60,062 bases of DNA from Magnetococcales bacterium (GTDB lineage: Bacteria; Pseudomonadota; Magnetococcia; Magnetococcales; JADFYX01), in NCBI GenBank assembly GCA_002753565.1, contig PEAM01000026.1:1-60062 (forward strand). The letters are read 5' to 3'. Within the stretch, counting starts at the first letter, position 1. Every line of letters starts with the position of its first letter. A program made the translations under genes and the position numbers. A model generated the notes under the pieces. The model was not told where the DNA came from and searched no databases. It was given only the letters and a program-made list of their open reading frames with translations. Shown piece after piece: positions 27,541-36,545 of this stretch.

Positions 27541-30255
27541 TCACACATCAAGCCGATGAATCGCCACGGTAGAAAGTTTATATTCCGGACAACTGGTATA
27601 GGTGTCGGCTGCCGGGCCAATCAGCAGGTTGGTCCGGGTCTCGGGAAAATGGAAGGTCATGAAAACCGTGCCGGGATTGACCTCACGGCTGATCAGACAC
27701 CCAACCGTTACCGACCCATAAAGAGAACGGACCTCCACCCGCTCACCATCCGTCACCCCCAGTTGCGCCGCATCATCGGGATGGAGACGAACCTTCTCCT
27801 CCTGAGCCGATTGAAGCTGAGAGATCCCAGTACGACGGGTCATGGTACCGACATTATAGTGAAACAGGGTCCGGCCGGTTGTTAATAAAAAGGGGTAGGC
27901 CTCGCTTACGGTCTCGGCAGGTGGCTGCCAGGGGGTGGGGGTAAACAGCCCCCGACCACGAATAAAATCTCCACCGGCATGGACAATCGGGGTGCCGGGA
28001 TGGTCCGGGTCGGGACAGGGCCACTGGATAAAACCCCGCCGGTTCAATCGGTCCATACTGATTCCCCGCCAGTTGGGAGAAAGAGAAGAGATCTCGGCCA
28101 GAACCTTCTCGGCATTGACCCGGCTACCCGGCCCCTCATCGGCGTTCAGGTCGAACCCCATGGCACGTGCCACCCGATTGATGATATCTCCATCAGACAA
28201 ACTCTCCCCTGGCCCCTCAACCGCCTTGCGAACCCGCTGTACCCGGCGATCACTGTTGACAAAGGTCCCCTCTTTTTCCAAAAAGCTGGCTCCCGGCAAC
28301 ACCACATCGGCCAAGTGGGCGGTCTCGGAAAAAAAGATATCTTGGACCACCAGAAACGAGACCTTCTCCAAAGCAGCCACCACATGCTGGGTATCCGGGT
28401 CCGATTGGGCCAGATCCTGGGCCATCACCCACATCCCCTTGACCACACCATGGCGGGCGCCATCCAGCATTTCGGGGACCTTCATCCCCATCTCAACCGG
28501 CAGATCCACCCCCCAAACCTGACGATGCTCTTGGCGGGCGATGGCGTCGTGAATAGAGCGATAGTCACTGACAACCCCCGGCAAAGCCCCCATATCGCAG
28601 GCCCCCTGCACATTGTTCTGCCCCCGAATGGGGCTGGAGCCGGTTCCGGGCCGACCCAGATTTCCGGTCATCAGGGCCATGTTGATCAATCCATGAGCCG
28701 ACAGCGTACCATGGCAGGCTTCGGTAATACCGAGCCCCCAAAGAATTTGTGCCGCATTGGCCGAACCATACAGATGGGCCGCCTGCCGAATCAGATCAGC
28801 TGGCACACCGCTGTGCTTCTCGGCCCACTCCGGTGTCGCCTCGGCCACCACCTGTTCAACCGCTGCCAGATTTTCCGTATGCTGGTCGATAAAGGCTGCA
28901 TCCAGATAGCCCCCCTCAATCAGCAGATGCTGAAGGGCATTGATAACCGCCAGATTACTACCAGGGCGCAGAGCCAGATGGAGATCGGCCCATTGGGCCA
29001 GCTCGGTGTTGCGGGGGTCCAAGACAATCAGCTTGGCTCCCGCCATGACCGCCTGTTTGATGCGACTGCCAAAAACCGGGTGGGCCTCGGTGGGGTTGGC
29101 CCCGACCAGCATCAACACATCCGACCGCTCCACATCCTCAAAGCTGTTGGTGCCTGCCCCGGTACCCAAGGCGGCCCCCAACGCAAACGCCGAAGGGGAG
29201 TGACAGACTCGAGCGCAGTTATCCACCGAGTTGGTCTGCATGACCATGCGGGTAAACTTCTGCATCAGATAGTTCTCTTCGTTGGTGCAGCGACTGGAGC
29301 TGACCGCCCCAAAGGCGTGGGGACCACCCTCCTGGCGAATGGCGCTCAACCGCTGTGCAATCAGGGTCACCGCCTCCTCCCAACTCGCGGGTTGAAAGCT
29401 CCCGTCCCCTTGGCGAATAAGGGGTTGGGTCAGCCGGTCCGGGTGGTGGACATAACCATAGCCAAAGCGGCCCTTCACACAACTGTGACCCCGGTTGGCA
29501 CTCCCTTGGGGGTCTGGCTCCATCTGGATAACCCGACCCTCTTTCACCCGGACCAGAAAAAGGCACCCTACCGCACAATAGGTACAGGTTGTCTGGACCG
29601 TCTGATCCGGCAACCCTTCAGTTAATTGCCCCACATCCAGAATCGCCCCCACCGGACACTGAGAGACACATTGACCACAACTCCGGCAGCGAGCCTCCTC
29701 CAAAGAGCGGTCGTTGCCCGCCACCACCCGGCTAGCAAATCCTCGCCCCACCATCGCCAGAACATGGGCACCCTCCACCTCATCACAGGCCCGAACACAT
29801 CGCCCACAGTGGATACACTTATCCATCTCCAGCTTGATGAAAGGGTGGCGATGGTCCGGCTCGGGCTGGTGCCGCTCCGGGTTAAGATAGCCGGGCGCAC
29901 GCACGCCATACTCCTGGGCCAACCGCTGCAGGTCACAGCGTCCATTGGCTGAGCAGGTGAGGCAGGTTAGCGGGTGATCGGTAATAATCAGCTCGAGGAT
30001 ACTACGCCGCAAGCGGCTTAACTTGGGGGAGTGGGTGGTGTAGACTGCCCCCTCTTGAATCGGCGTATGGCATGCTGCTACCGTACGGGAACCTTCCACC
30101 TCAACCAGACAGAGCCGACAGCCACCATGAGGACGCAAATTCTCGGCATGACAAAGGCTAGGCAGATCCCGCCCCAAGCCACGCACCACCTGTAAGATGG
30201 TCTGACCTTCCTCTGCCGAAACCGGTTCGCCATCCAGAACAAAAGAGTGTCTCAT
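27541..30255 (-). CDS. fdhA: NAD-linked formate dehydrogenase, molybdenum/tungsten catalytic subunit
   Basis: 904 residues. In order: a 2Fe-2S ferredoxin domain (about 1-80, LCHAENLRPHGGCRLC...AACHTP), a NuoG-like His/Cys cluster segment (HPLTCLTCSANGRCDL), two 4Fe-4S motifs (CIHCGRCVRAC and CRSCGQCVSQCP), the molybdopterin 4Fe-4S box (CTYCAVGCLF) and the bis-MGD catalytic domains. The active-site ligand is C351 in RVCHSPSAFALG, so this is a cysteine, not a selenocysteine, enzyme. It oxidises formate to CO2 and passes electrons to the diaphorase encoded just upstream (ATGA overlap). The layout matches soluble FDH alpha subunits of the FdsA type. An fdhD-like accessory gene is not seen here. 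Confidence 0.93.
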   Translation of the reverse strand: MRHSFVLDGEPVSAEEGQTILQVVRGLGRDLPSLCHAENLRPHGGCRLCLVEVEGSRTVAACHTPIQEGAVYTTHSPKLSRLRRSILELIITDHPLTCLTCSANGRCDLQRLAQEYGVRAPGYLNPERHQPEPDHRHPFIKLEMDKCIHCGRCVRACDEVEGAHVLAMVGRGFASRVVAGNDRSLEEARCRSCGQCVSQCPVGAILDVGQLTEGLPDQTVQTTCTYCAVGCLFLVRVKEGRVIQMEPDPQGSANRGHSCVKGRFGYGYVHHPDRLTQPLIRQGDGSFQPASWEEAVTLIAQRLSAIRQEGGPHAFGAVSSSRCTNEENYLMQKFTRMVMQTNSVDNCARVCHSPSAFALGAALGTGAGTNSFEDVERSDVLMLVGANPTEAHPVFGSRIKQAVMAGAKLIVLDPRNTELAQWADLHLALRPGSNLAVINALQHLLIEGGYLDAAFIDQHTENLAAVEQVVAEATPEWAEKHSGVPADLIRQAAHLYGSANAAQILWGLGITEACHGTLSAHGLINMALMTGNLGRPGTGSSPIRGQNNVQGACDMGALPGVVSDYRSIHDAIARQEHRQVWGVDLPVEMGMKVPEMLDGARHGVVKGMWVMAQDLAQSDPDTQHVVAALEKVSFLVVQDIFFSETAHLADVVLPGASFLEKEGTFVNSDRRVQRVRKAVEGPGESLSDGDIINRVARAMGFDLNADEGPGSRVNAEKVLAEISSLSPNWRGISMDRLNRRGFIQWPCPDPDHPGTPIVHAGGDFIRGRGLFTPTPWQPPAETVSEAYPFLLTTGRTLFHYNVGTMTRRTGISQLQSAQEEKVRLHPDDAAQLGVTDGERVEVRSLYGSVTVGCLISREVNPGTVFMTFHFPETRTNLLIGPAADTYTSCPEYKLSTVAIHRLDV

Positions 30256-31964
30256 GACTCCTCTCCATCTATAAACCAGAGAGCGGGAAAGAACCGAATA
30301 AGAGACTCAACAGCTGTGGGCAACATCCCCCCCAATCCACAAAGAGAGCCCTCCCGAAGGGTTTCGCACAACCCTTGCAACCGCTGAACATTGTCTGGAT
30401 TGATCCCGCTCTGGTACATCTGACGCAACAGCTCCTCTCCCCGCACAGAACCCAGCCGACAAGGAAAACATTTGCCACAACTCTCCCGTGCCCCAAAAGC
30501 AAAAATACCATGAGCAATGGTCAGCAGATCAACCCGATCATCAAACACCACCATACTCCCATGGCCCAACGTACCCCCCACCGCAGCCAGATGCTCAAAG
30601 CTAAGCGGGGTATCCAACAGCTCTGGTGGCAGAATAGCCCCCAAAGGTCCGCCAATCTGCACCCCCTGAATCTGCCGCCCAGCCGGAACGCCCCCCGCCC
30701 ACACCTCGATAATGGTACGGATGGGGGTGCCAAAAGGGGCCTCATACAGCCCCGGACGCTGGACCGCACTGTTGAGGCTGATCAATTTGGTACCACGGGA
30801 TTTTTCGGTACCGGTGGCAGCATAGCGGTCAGCCCCCTGGGCGAATAGAGTCGGCAGGTTGCAGACAGTCTCCACATTTTGCACCGCCGTCGGACAGCCA
30901 TACAGCCCCTCCTGGGCCGGATAGGGAGGACGAACACTCACCTGGGGCGGCAACCCCTCAATAGAGCGCAGCAGACTGGTCTCCTCCCCACACACATAAG
31001 CCCCCTGACCCTTGACCAGATGCAGGGTACAGTCCACCCCCCCCTGCCGGCCTTTCAGAGGCAGCAGCGCCTGCACACCATGGACTATCCGACTCATGCT
31101 TCGCCAGGATTGAGGGTACTCATGGCGAACATACAAATAGAGCCCCTTGGCCCCAACCCCATAGGCGGTCAACAACCCCCCCGCCAAAACCAGATGAGGC
31201 GCATCCTCCATCAACGCCTTATCGATATAGCTCCCGGCATCCCCTTCATCGCCATTAATCACCACATAACGACCACCGGCCCCCTCTTTAACCGGTGCCG
31301 CCGCGACCATCTCCAACTTTTGCGCCATGGGAAACCCCGCCCCACCTCGGCCTCTAAGCTGACTGATGGCTATCTGGCGGCGTACCGATGCCGGGGTGTG
31401 TTGGTCCACCACCGACTGAACAATCCGCACAACCTCATCAACCAACGCATCCTCCGTCTTGTTTGGTAAGAAAGCCGGAATAAGCTGCTGCACAAGGGGT
31501 TGAGGTTGAAGGTAGTGGTTGGTTATGGGAGGGGTTAAGGTCAGGGGGTCGCCACCATTCAGATAATCAATCAGAGCGGTAACAGCCCCATCCGGAGCCA
31601 GAGAGAGCGGCTCTCCATCCATCAACATCGCCGGAGCATGGGCACACAGACCAACACAGGTGACACGACCTACCGGCTGACCGCTCTCTTGTCGCAGTCG
31701 CTCTCGAAGCCCTTTTTTTTCCGCGCCACGGCAGGCCTCACCCTGGCAAAGCTGTACCCGGTGCTGGTCGGCACCGGGGCTCAGGGTATCATAAAACTCA
31801 GCCGTCGCCCGAATCCAGGCAGGGGGCAGATGATGCGCTTCCGCCAACTGGTCGATGGTGGCCTCGGTCAGAGGCCCCTCGGCACGGGCCTGGGTCAGGA
31901 GGGTCAGCAGGGTGTGATCGGCAGGGAGGTTTTTTAACTGTCGGGCAACCAGATTTTTAGACAT
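30252..31964 (-). CDS. fdhB: formate dehydrogenase diaphorase subunit, NuoE-NuoF fusion
   Basis: 570 residues. The N-terminal third is a NuoE-like thioredoxin-fold 2Fe-2S domain (VQLCQGEACRGAEKKGL and CVGLCAHAPAML). The rest is NuoF-like: the glycine-rich NADH site LRGRGGAGFPMAQKLE, the FMN site NGDEGDAGSYIDKALMEDAPH and the 4Fe-4S motif ESCGKCFPCRLGS with a later CGLGG. It moves electrons between the FDH clusters and NAD+. Separate FdsG/FdsB subunits in other bacteria correspond to this single fused chain, as in HoxF. The start is placed at the ATG at 31964 with AAGG upstream; an upstream in-frame extension of 17 residues looks unlike the family. Its stop overlaps the fdhA start. Confidence 0.9.
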   Translation of the reverse strand: MSKNLVARQLKNLPADHTLLTLLTQARAEGPLTEATIDQLAEAHHLPPAWIRATAEFYDTLSPGADQHRVQLCQGEACRGAEKKGLRERLRQESGQPVGRVTCVGLCAHAPAMLMDGEPLSLAPDGAVTALIDYLNGGDPLTLTPPITNHYLQPQPLVQQLIPAFLPNKTEDALVDEVVRIVQSVVDQHTPASVRRQIAISQLRGRGGAGFPMAQKLEMVAAAPVKEGAGGRYVVINGDEGDAGSYIDKALMEDAPHLVLAGGLLTAYGVGAKGLYLYVRHEYPQSWRSMSRIVHGVQALLPLKGRQGGVDCTLHLVKGQGAYVCGEETSLLRSIEGLPPQVSVRPPYPAQEGLYGCPTAVQNVETVCNLPTLFAQGADRYAATGTEKSRGTKLISLNSAVQRPGLYEAPFGTPIRTIIEVWAGGVPAGRQIQGVQIGGPLGAILPPELLDTPLSFEHLAAVGGTLGHGSMVVFDDRVDLLTIAHGIFAFGARESCGKCFPCRLGSVRGEELLRQMYQSGINPDNVQRLQGLCETLREGSLCGLGGMLPTAVESLIRFFPALWFIDGEES

Positions 31965-32063
31965 GAGAACTGAATACCTTTTTATCTTAGAGACGACAAC
32001 AGCGGTATAGCTCAAGCGCCAAGTGTCATCTCTTCTGACCGGTCCAGGGCTAACATTTACCCG

Positions 32064-32978
32064 CTATAACATGGTGGTTTTTACCTGATTTCGTCCACTC
32101 TCCTTGGCAGCATAGAGCATACGGTCTGCTTCATCCAACATGGGTTGGGGAGAGGAGCCTCGGGTGGGCATCATGGAGGCACACCCCAAGCTGATGGTGA
32201 CATGGTCGGAGATACCGGATTTGGGATGAGGAATCTGGAGATCTTCAATACTTTTTCGCAACCGTTCCGAAGTAATCGCCCCACCATGATGCTCAACCTG
32301 AGGCAGCACCACTACAAACTCCTCCCCCCCATAACGGGCAAACAGATCGGTCGAACGTTTCAAGGTATTTTGCAGTGTTTCAGCCACCTTTTTAAGACAC
32401 GCATCCCCACCGGAATGGCCAAAATAGTCATTGAACCGTTTAAAATAGTCGATATCTATCATGACAATCGCCAAGCTCAAACTCCCCCTGACTGCCCGAT
32501 TCCACTCCTGGGATAAGAATTGATCGAAATGGCGACGATTGGCCACACCGGTCAAGCTATCGACCAGAGAGAGACTTTTCAAGGTGTCTCGCTGATGTTT
32601 GGCTTCCAGATGGTTTTTTATCCGTGCTTTCAATATGGAGGGGGTGGCCGGCTTGGTGATGTAGTCCACCGCCCCCATCTCCAGCCCATGGGTCTCGTCG
32701 GTCTCCTCATTTTGCCCGGTTACAAAGACAACAGGAATCTCTGCGGTCATCTGGTTGGCTTTTAATTGTCGACAAACCTCATAACCATCCATCTCCGGCA
32801 TGACGACATCCAGAAGAATCAGATCAATCTGTTGCGTCTCTACCGCCTCCAGAGCTCTCTCTCCACTGGTCGCCGCAATAATCCTGTACTGCTCCTTAAT
32901 GATTTCAGCCAAGGTTTTAATGTTGCCAGGCACATCATCTACAATCAGGATTGTTGGTTTTTCATCACCTTTGGTCAT
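32064..32978 (-). CDS. receiver-GGDEF diguanylate cyclase (PleD/WspR-like)
   Basis: 304 residues. The receiver domain (about 8-125) has VDDVPGN, the phospho-Asp in LLDVVMPEMDG and the Lys in ITKPA. The GGDEF domain (about 135-300) has an active GGEEF at 217-221 and an RSTD inhibitory site five residues before it. It should make c-di-GMP when phosphorylated and be inhibited by product. The ATG overlaps the stop of the CHASE8-type hybrid kinase (4 bp), which makes that kinase, with its HPt domain, the natural phosphodonor. Last gene of a four-gene leftward set. Confidence 0.93.
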   Translation of the reverse strand: MTKGDEKPTILIVDDVPGNIKTLAEIIKEQYRIIAATSGERALEAVETQQIDLILLDVVMPEMDGYEVCRQLKANQMTAEIPVVFVTGQNEETDETHGLEMGAVDYITKPATPSILKARIKNHLEAKHQRDTLKSLSLVDSLTGVANRRHFDQFLSQEWNRAVRGSLSLAIVMIDIDYFKRFNDYFGHSGGDACLKKVAETLQNTLKRSTDLFARYGGEEFVVVLPQVEHHGGAITSERLRKSIEDLQIPHPKSGISDHVTISLGCASMMPTRGSSPQPMLDEADRMLYAAKESGRNQVKTTML

Positions 32979-35977
32979 GATTTCTGTTCCCCCGTTTCAA
33001 GCGCTAAAGTGGCTGAAATTTTTGTTAAACTCTTCTGTGCTTCGGCAAAATCGAACCGATCAATCTGCTCCCCCAACTGAGCCACAAGGGTTTGCACCTC
33101 CTCAGAGGCCGGGAGCAGGAGAGAACGCAGTCTTTGAAAACTCTCCTCCGAGGCAATCTCCTGCCCACCAAGCTGAGCGGAGAGCAACAACACCAGGGAG
33201 GATACCTCCCCAGCATCCCAACCGGCCTCCTCCTCTATTGCACCCTCTACAGAGCGGATTTTTTCTTGCTCTACCTTCTCTTTGTGCTGCTTCAACCGCG
33301 CAATGGAATCCATCACCTGTTCCAACGCTTGACCAAACAGGTTGAACAGCTCTCGTTGCCGGTCGGGGGAGTCATCCAACCCTTTTTCCAGAGCCAAAGC
33401 CTGCTTGGCCAGTTCGTTGGCAGAGATATTGCCCGCCATTCCCTTGATGGTATGAATCAGGCTTGCCACTGCCACACTCTTTTCACCCTCATCGAACAGG
33501 GTGCCAATCTGCTCAGCAGCCCCGGCATAGTCCCGATAAAACTCAGATAAAAGGGAATAATAGAGCCTATCGTTACCGTTGAGTCGATCCAGAGCCTCCT
33601 GCACATCCAGACCTGAGAGTTGCTGCATCTCCTCAGGTACAACACGACCGACATCAGGCTGACTCTCCTCCTCCACCTTACTAAAACCAAGCCCTTCACG
33701 AGGCCGCACCCATTTGATCAGGGCTGCATAGAGCTTTTTCTTGTCAATGGGTTTGGGTACATGATCATTCATGCCCACCTCCAAGCTCTTTTCATAATCT
33801 CCGGTCATGGCATGAGCCGTCATGGCAATGATGGGCAGCATGGCCAACTGTTCATCAGATCGCATCAGCCGGGTCGCTTCATAGCCATCCATCTTGGGCA
33901 TCTGAATATCCATCAACACCACATCATACGTCTCTTGACTCACCTTCTCCAAGGCTACCTCACCATCCTCGGCAACCTCAACCTGAAGCCCGATCCCGTA
34001 CAGGATCTCACATGCAACCTGCCGGTTGATGGCATTATCCTCTACCAGAAGAACCCGCGCCCCACCAATCTGTTTAATCACCTCGGTCGGGTCCACATCA
34101 TCCTGTCGAATACGGAAGGCCTTCGCCACATCCATACCGAATATGTCCATAATGGTATCAAACAAAAGTGAACAGTTGACCGGCTTGCCGACAAAGCCAT
34201 CCACACCCACCTCAGCCCCCTCCAAGCCATAGGACTCCTCTTGATCAAACGAGGTAAGCAATACCGTTTTTATTTTGTTCCCGTTCGGGATCTCATTATT
34301 TATTTTTCTTATTGTTTCAATACCATCCATATCCGGCATAAGCCAATCAACCAACACCAACTGAAACGGTTTCCCCTCCTCAGCAGCCAGATGGATGGCT
34401 GTCAGGGCCTCCGGACCACTGGCGGCTTCAACAGAAATAAAGCTGAACAGGGTCAACATTCTGCTCAAGGCCTGTCGACTGGATTGGTTGTCATCCACCA
34501 CCAACGCCCGCAGATGTTCCATCTCATCCGGGGGAATCATATCATGCTCCTCCCCCCCCAACCGCCGATTAAACGTGGTGGTAAAATAGAAGGTACTCCC
34601 CTGGCCTGTCTGGGACTCCACCCAAATCTGGCCAGACATCATCTCGACCAGACGCTGACTGATGGACAGCCCCAAACCGGTACCGCCAAATTTTCGGGTT
34701 GTCGAGTTGTCGGCCTGACTAAAGGCTGTAAAGAGCTTGGCCGCATGCTCCGGCGACAACCCTATTCCGGTATCCCGCACAGAAAACTGCAAGACCACCT
34801 GATCACTGGACTCCTCAACAGTGGCAACCTGAACCTCAATCTCGCCCTCATCGGTAAATTTAACGGCATTTCCGATCAGGTTGAGCAACACCTGCTCCAG
34901 TCGTAGAGAATCACCATAAAGCTCATACCGACACTCATCACTCACACACAGGATCAGTTCAAGATGTTTCTTTGCTGTCTGCGCCCGAAACAGGTCTGAA
35001 AGATGTTCAAACACCTCTCGGAGATAAAAGTCGGTACTCTCCAACTCCAGTTTACCGGCTTCAATCTTGGAAAAATCGAGAATATCGTTGATAATCCGCA
35101 GCAGTGACCGGGATGAGTTGGAAATTTTGGTCAGATAATCCCGCTGCTGAGAGGAGATATCGCCTTGAAGAGCCAGATCGGAGAGGCCAATAACCGCATT
35201 CATGGGGGTGCGTATTTCATGGCTCATATTGGCCAAAAATTCCGACTTGGCCCGTGTAGCCTGCTCGAGCTTGGTCCGTTGGTCGGCCAGATCAGAGACC
35301 ATTTTTCTAAAGGTCTTGGCCAACTGCCCAATCTCATCCTCAGAATCCACCTCGATGGTAGTATCAAACCGCCCTTTTCCAACCTCAATACTCGCCATGC
35401 GCAGAGATTCGATAGGGCCGGAGATGATGCGTTGAAACCAAAACGTGAGAATCAGGGCAATCAATAGCGCTACAGACAACACCCCGGTGCCCAACAGTAC
35501 ACTCCAGCCAATCTCATCCTGCAAGGCATAGAGGTTGGCTTGAATAACCAGGTAGCCAACCACCTCCTCACCCAACAGAATCTCCTCCTGAATAATCAGC
35601 CAATCCGACTCAAACCGAACCGTCTCCCCCTTATCCATGAGAGTTACCTGGGCATGGCTTGTATCGTTGGGGTTACGGTGATACTCGGCAAAGATTATTT
35701 TATCTTCTGAAAAGAGGGTGGCTTTATCAATGGAGGTTGCCGGCTCTAACGCTCTTAGAATACTGCTCGCCGTATCTGGATCATCAAAAACCAGTGCTGC
35801 CCGGCTGTTGAGAGCGATAATCCGGGTCTGGATTTGGACATCTTTGCGTAACTTCTGTTGCTCAGAAAAATAGTTGGTGACCGTAAAGGTAAGGGTGGCC
35901 AGCAGTAGGGTTATGCCGCTGATCAGGGTCATCATCCCGGTGAGCTTGGTGCGAATGGAGAGATTTTGAAAGGTCAT
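32975..35977 (-). CDS. CHASE8-HAMP hybrid histidine kinase with two receivers and HPt
   Basis: 1000 residues. Membrane helix 1 (about 10-32) is followed by a periplasmic domain (about 35-150) with IIALNSRAALVFDDPDTA, typical of the CHASE8 sensor of YfiN. Membrane helix 2 is at about 158-182 and HAMP at about 183-235. HisKA has H253 in [10 protein letters not shown]; the HATPase has DTGIGL and GGTGLGLSIS. Receiver 1 has D544 (VDWLMPDMDG), receiver 2 D690 (MDIQMPKMDG) and HPt H842 (IHTIKGMAGN). The 5' end overlaps the YfiR-like gene and the 3' end overlaps the receiver-GGDEF gene, each by 4 bp. In the YfiBNR system YfiR binds the CHASE8-bearing cyclase directly; here the same sensor sits on a kinase and the cyclase is separate. 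Confidence 0.92.
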   Translation of the reverse strand: MTFQNLSIRTKLTGMMTLISGITLLLATLTFTVTNYFSEQQKLRKDVQIQTRIIALNSRAALVFDDPDTASSILRALEPATSIDKATLFSEDKIIFAEYHRNPNDTSHAQVTLMDKGETVRFESDWLIIQEEILLGEEVVGYLVIQANLYALQDEIGWSVLLGTGVLSVALLIALILTFWFQRIISGPIESLRMASIEVGKGRFDTTIEVDSEDEIGQLAKTFRKMVSDLADQRTKLEQATRAKSEFLANMSHEIRTPMNAVIGLSDLALQGDISSQQRDYLTKISNSSRSLLRIINDILDFSKIEAGKLELESTDFYLREVFEHLSDLFRAQTAKKHLELILCVSDECRYELYGDSLRLEQVLLNLIGNAVKFTDEGEIEVQVATVEESSDQVVLQFSVRDTGIGLSPEHAAKLFTAFSQADNSTTRKFGGTGLGLSISQRLVEMMSGQIWVESQTGQGSTFYFTTTFNRRLGGEEHDMIPPDEMEHLRALVVDDNQSSRQALSRMLTLFSFISVEAASGPEALTAIHLAAEEGKPFQLVLVDWLMPDMDGIETIRKINNEIPNGNKIKTVLLTSFDQEESYGLEGAEVGVDGFVGKPVNCSLLFDTIMDIFGMDVAKAFRIRQDDVDPTEVIKQIGGARVLLVEDNAINRQVACEILYGIGLQVEVAEDGEVALEKVSQETYDVVLMDIQMPKMDGYEATRLMRSDEQLAMLPIIAMTAHAMTGDYEKSLEVGMNDHVPKPIDKKKLYAALIKWVRPREGLGFSKVEEESQPDVGRVVPEEMQQLSGLDVQEALDRLNGNDRLYYSLLSEFYRDYAGAAEQIGTLFDEGEKSVAVASLIHTIKGMAGNISANELAKQALALEKGLDDSPDRQRELFNLFGQALEQVMDSIARLKQHKEKVEQEKIRSVEGAIEEEAGWDAGEVSSLVLLLSAQLGGQEIASEESFQRLRSLLLPASEEVQTLVAQLGEQIDRFDFAEAQKSLTKISATLALETGEQKS

Positions 35978-36537
35978 GGCGATCCTCGATCCGACTTGAC
36001 AAGCTGTCCGACCTGCAACATGGTAGCACTCATTTTCAACCCGGCCTCGGCGACCCGATCCTTTTCAATTTCAAAACGCAGTTTATTGCCAATACGGACA
36101 AAATTAACCATCCCACCCCGACGGGCAAATCCCTCCGTATCACTTACCGTCAACACTGGTTTTTGGCTAACGGTTGAAAAAATCTTCTGCCACTGCCCCT
36201 CTTCTGACTGGGAGACAAACAAAAGATGACAGGCCGTCAACCCCGCCGCAGACTCTAACCGCCTGATGACAATCGAGCGACCTTTGACCTTTTTGCGAGA
36301 GAGAACATCCAGCAGCTTGCCAAACGGATCAACCCCCACCACACAGAGACGAAAAGGGGTACGTTCATCGGCAAAAACCGTTGCGGGCCACTGGACAAAT
36401 TTGGTGAAGTGATAAAGATACGCCGTTTTAAGCTGGTAGGCACTGGGTGGCCCAGCCAGGAGCATACCCCCTTTCATACCAAAAAAAACAAGAAGAGCGG
36501 CCAGGACCATAAGAAGCGAAGCGTGGAATCTGTTCAT
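35974..36537 (-). CDS. YfiR-like periplasmic protein (DUF4154)
   Basis: 187 residues with an N-terminal hydrophobic export segment (LLMVLAALLVFFGM...). The mature part has the YfiR/DUF4154 pattern: YQLKTAYLYHFTKFVQWPATVF, RLCVVGVDPFGKLLDVL, CHLLFVSQSEE and ending GLKMSATMLQVGQLV. In Pseudomonas, YfiR is a periplasmic inhibitor of the cyclase YfiN. Here it is followed, with a 4 bp overlap, by a kinase with a YfiN-like periplasmic domain, so it probably gates that kinase. The ATG at 36537 is 8 bp after the TonB receptor stop; the upstream in-frame TTG lies inside that gene. There is no strong Shine-Dalgarno, so translational coupling is likely. Confidence 0.85.
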   Translation of the reverse strand: MNRFHASLLMVLAALLVFFGMKGGMLLAGPPSAYQLKTAYLYHFTKFVQWPATVFADERTPFRLCVVGVDPFGKLLDVLSRKKVKGRSIVIRRLESAAGLTACHLLFVSQSEEGQWQKIFSTVSQKPVLTVSDTEGFARRGGMVNFVRIGNKLRFEIEKDRVAEAGLKMSATMLQVGQLVKSDRGSP

Positions 36538-36545
36538 GAGCTCAA

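Noticed and set aside
29197-29209. Selenocysteine codon at the formate dehydrogenase active site
   Set aside because: The codon is TGT (Cys) in RVCHSPS; there is no in-frame TGA and no selenocysteine insertion hairpin is needed.
27979-29625. 548-codon plus-strand frame
   Set aside because: Fully antisense to fdhA, rich in His/Arg/Gly/Pro as expected of a shadow frame, with no ribosome binding site or family match.
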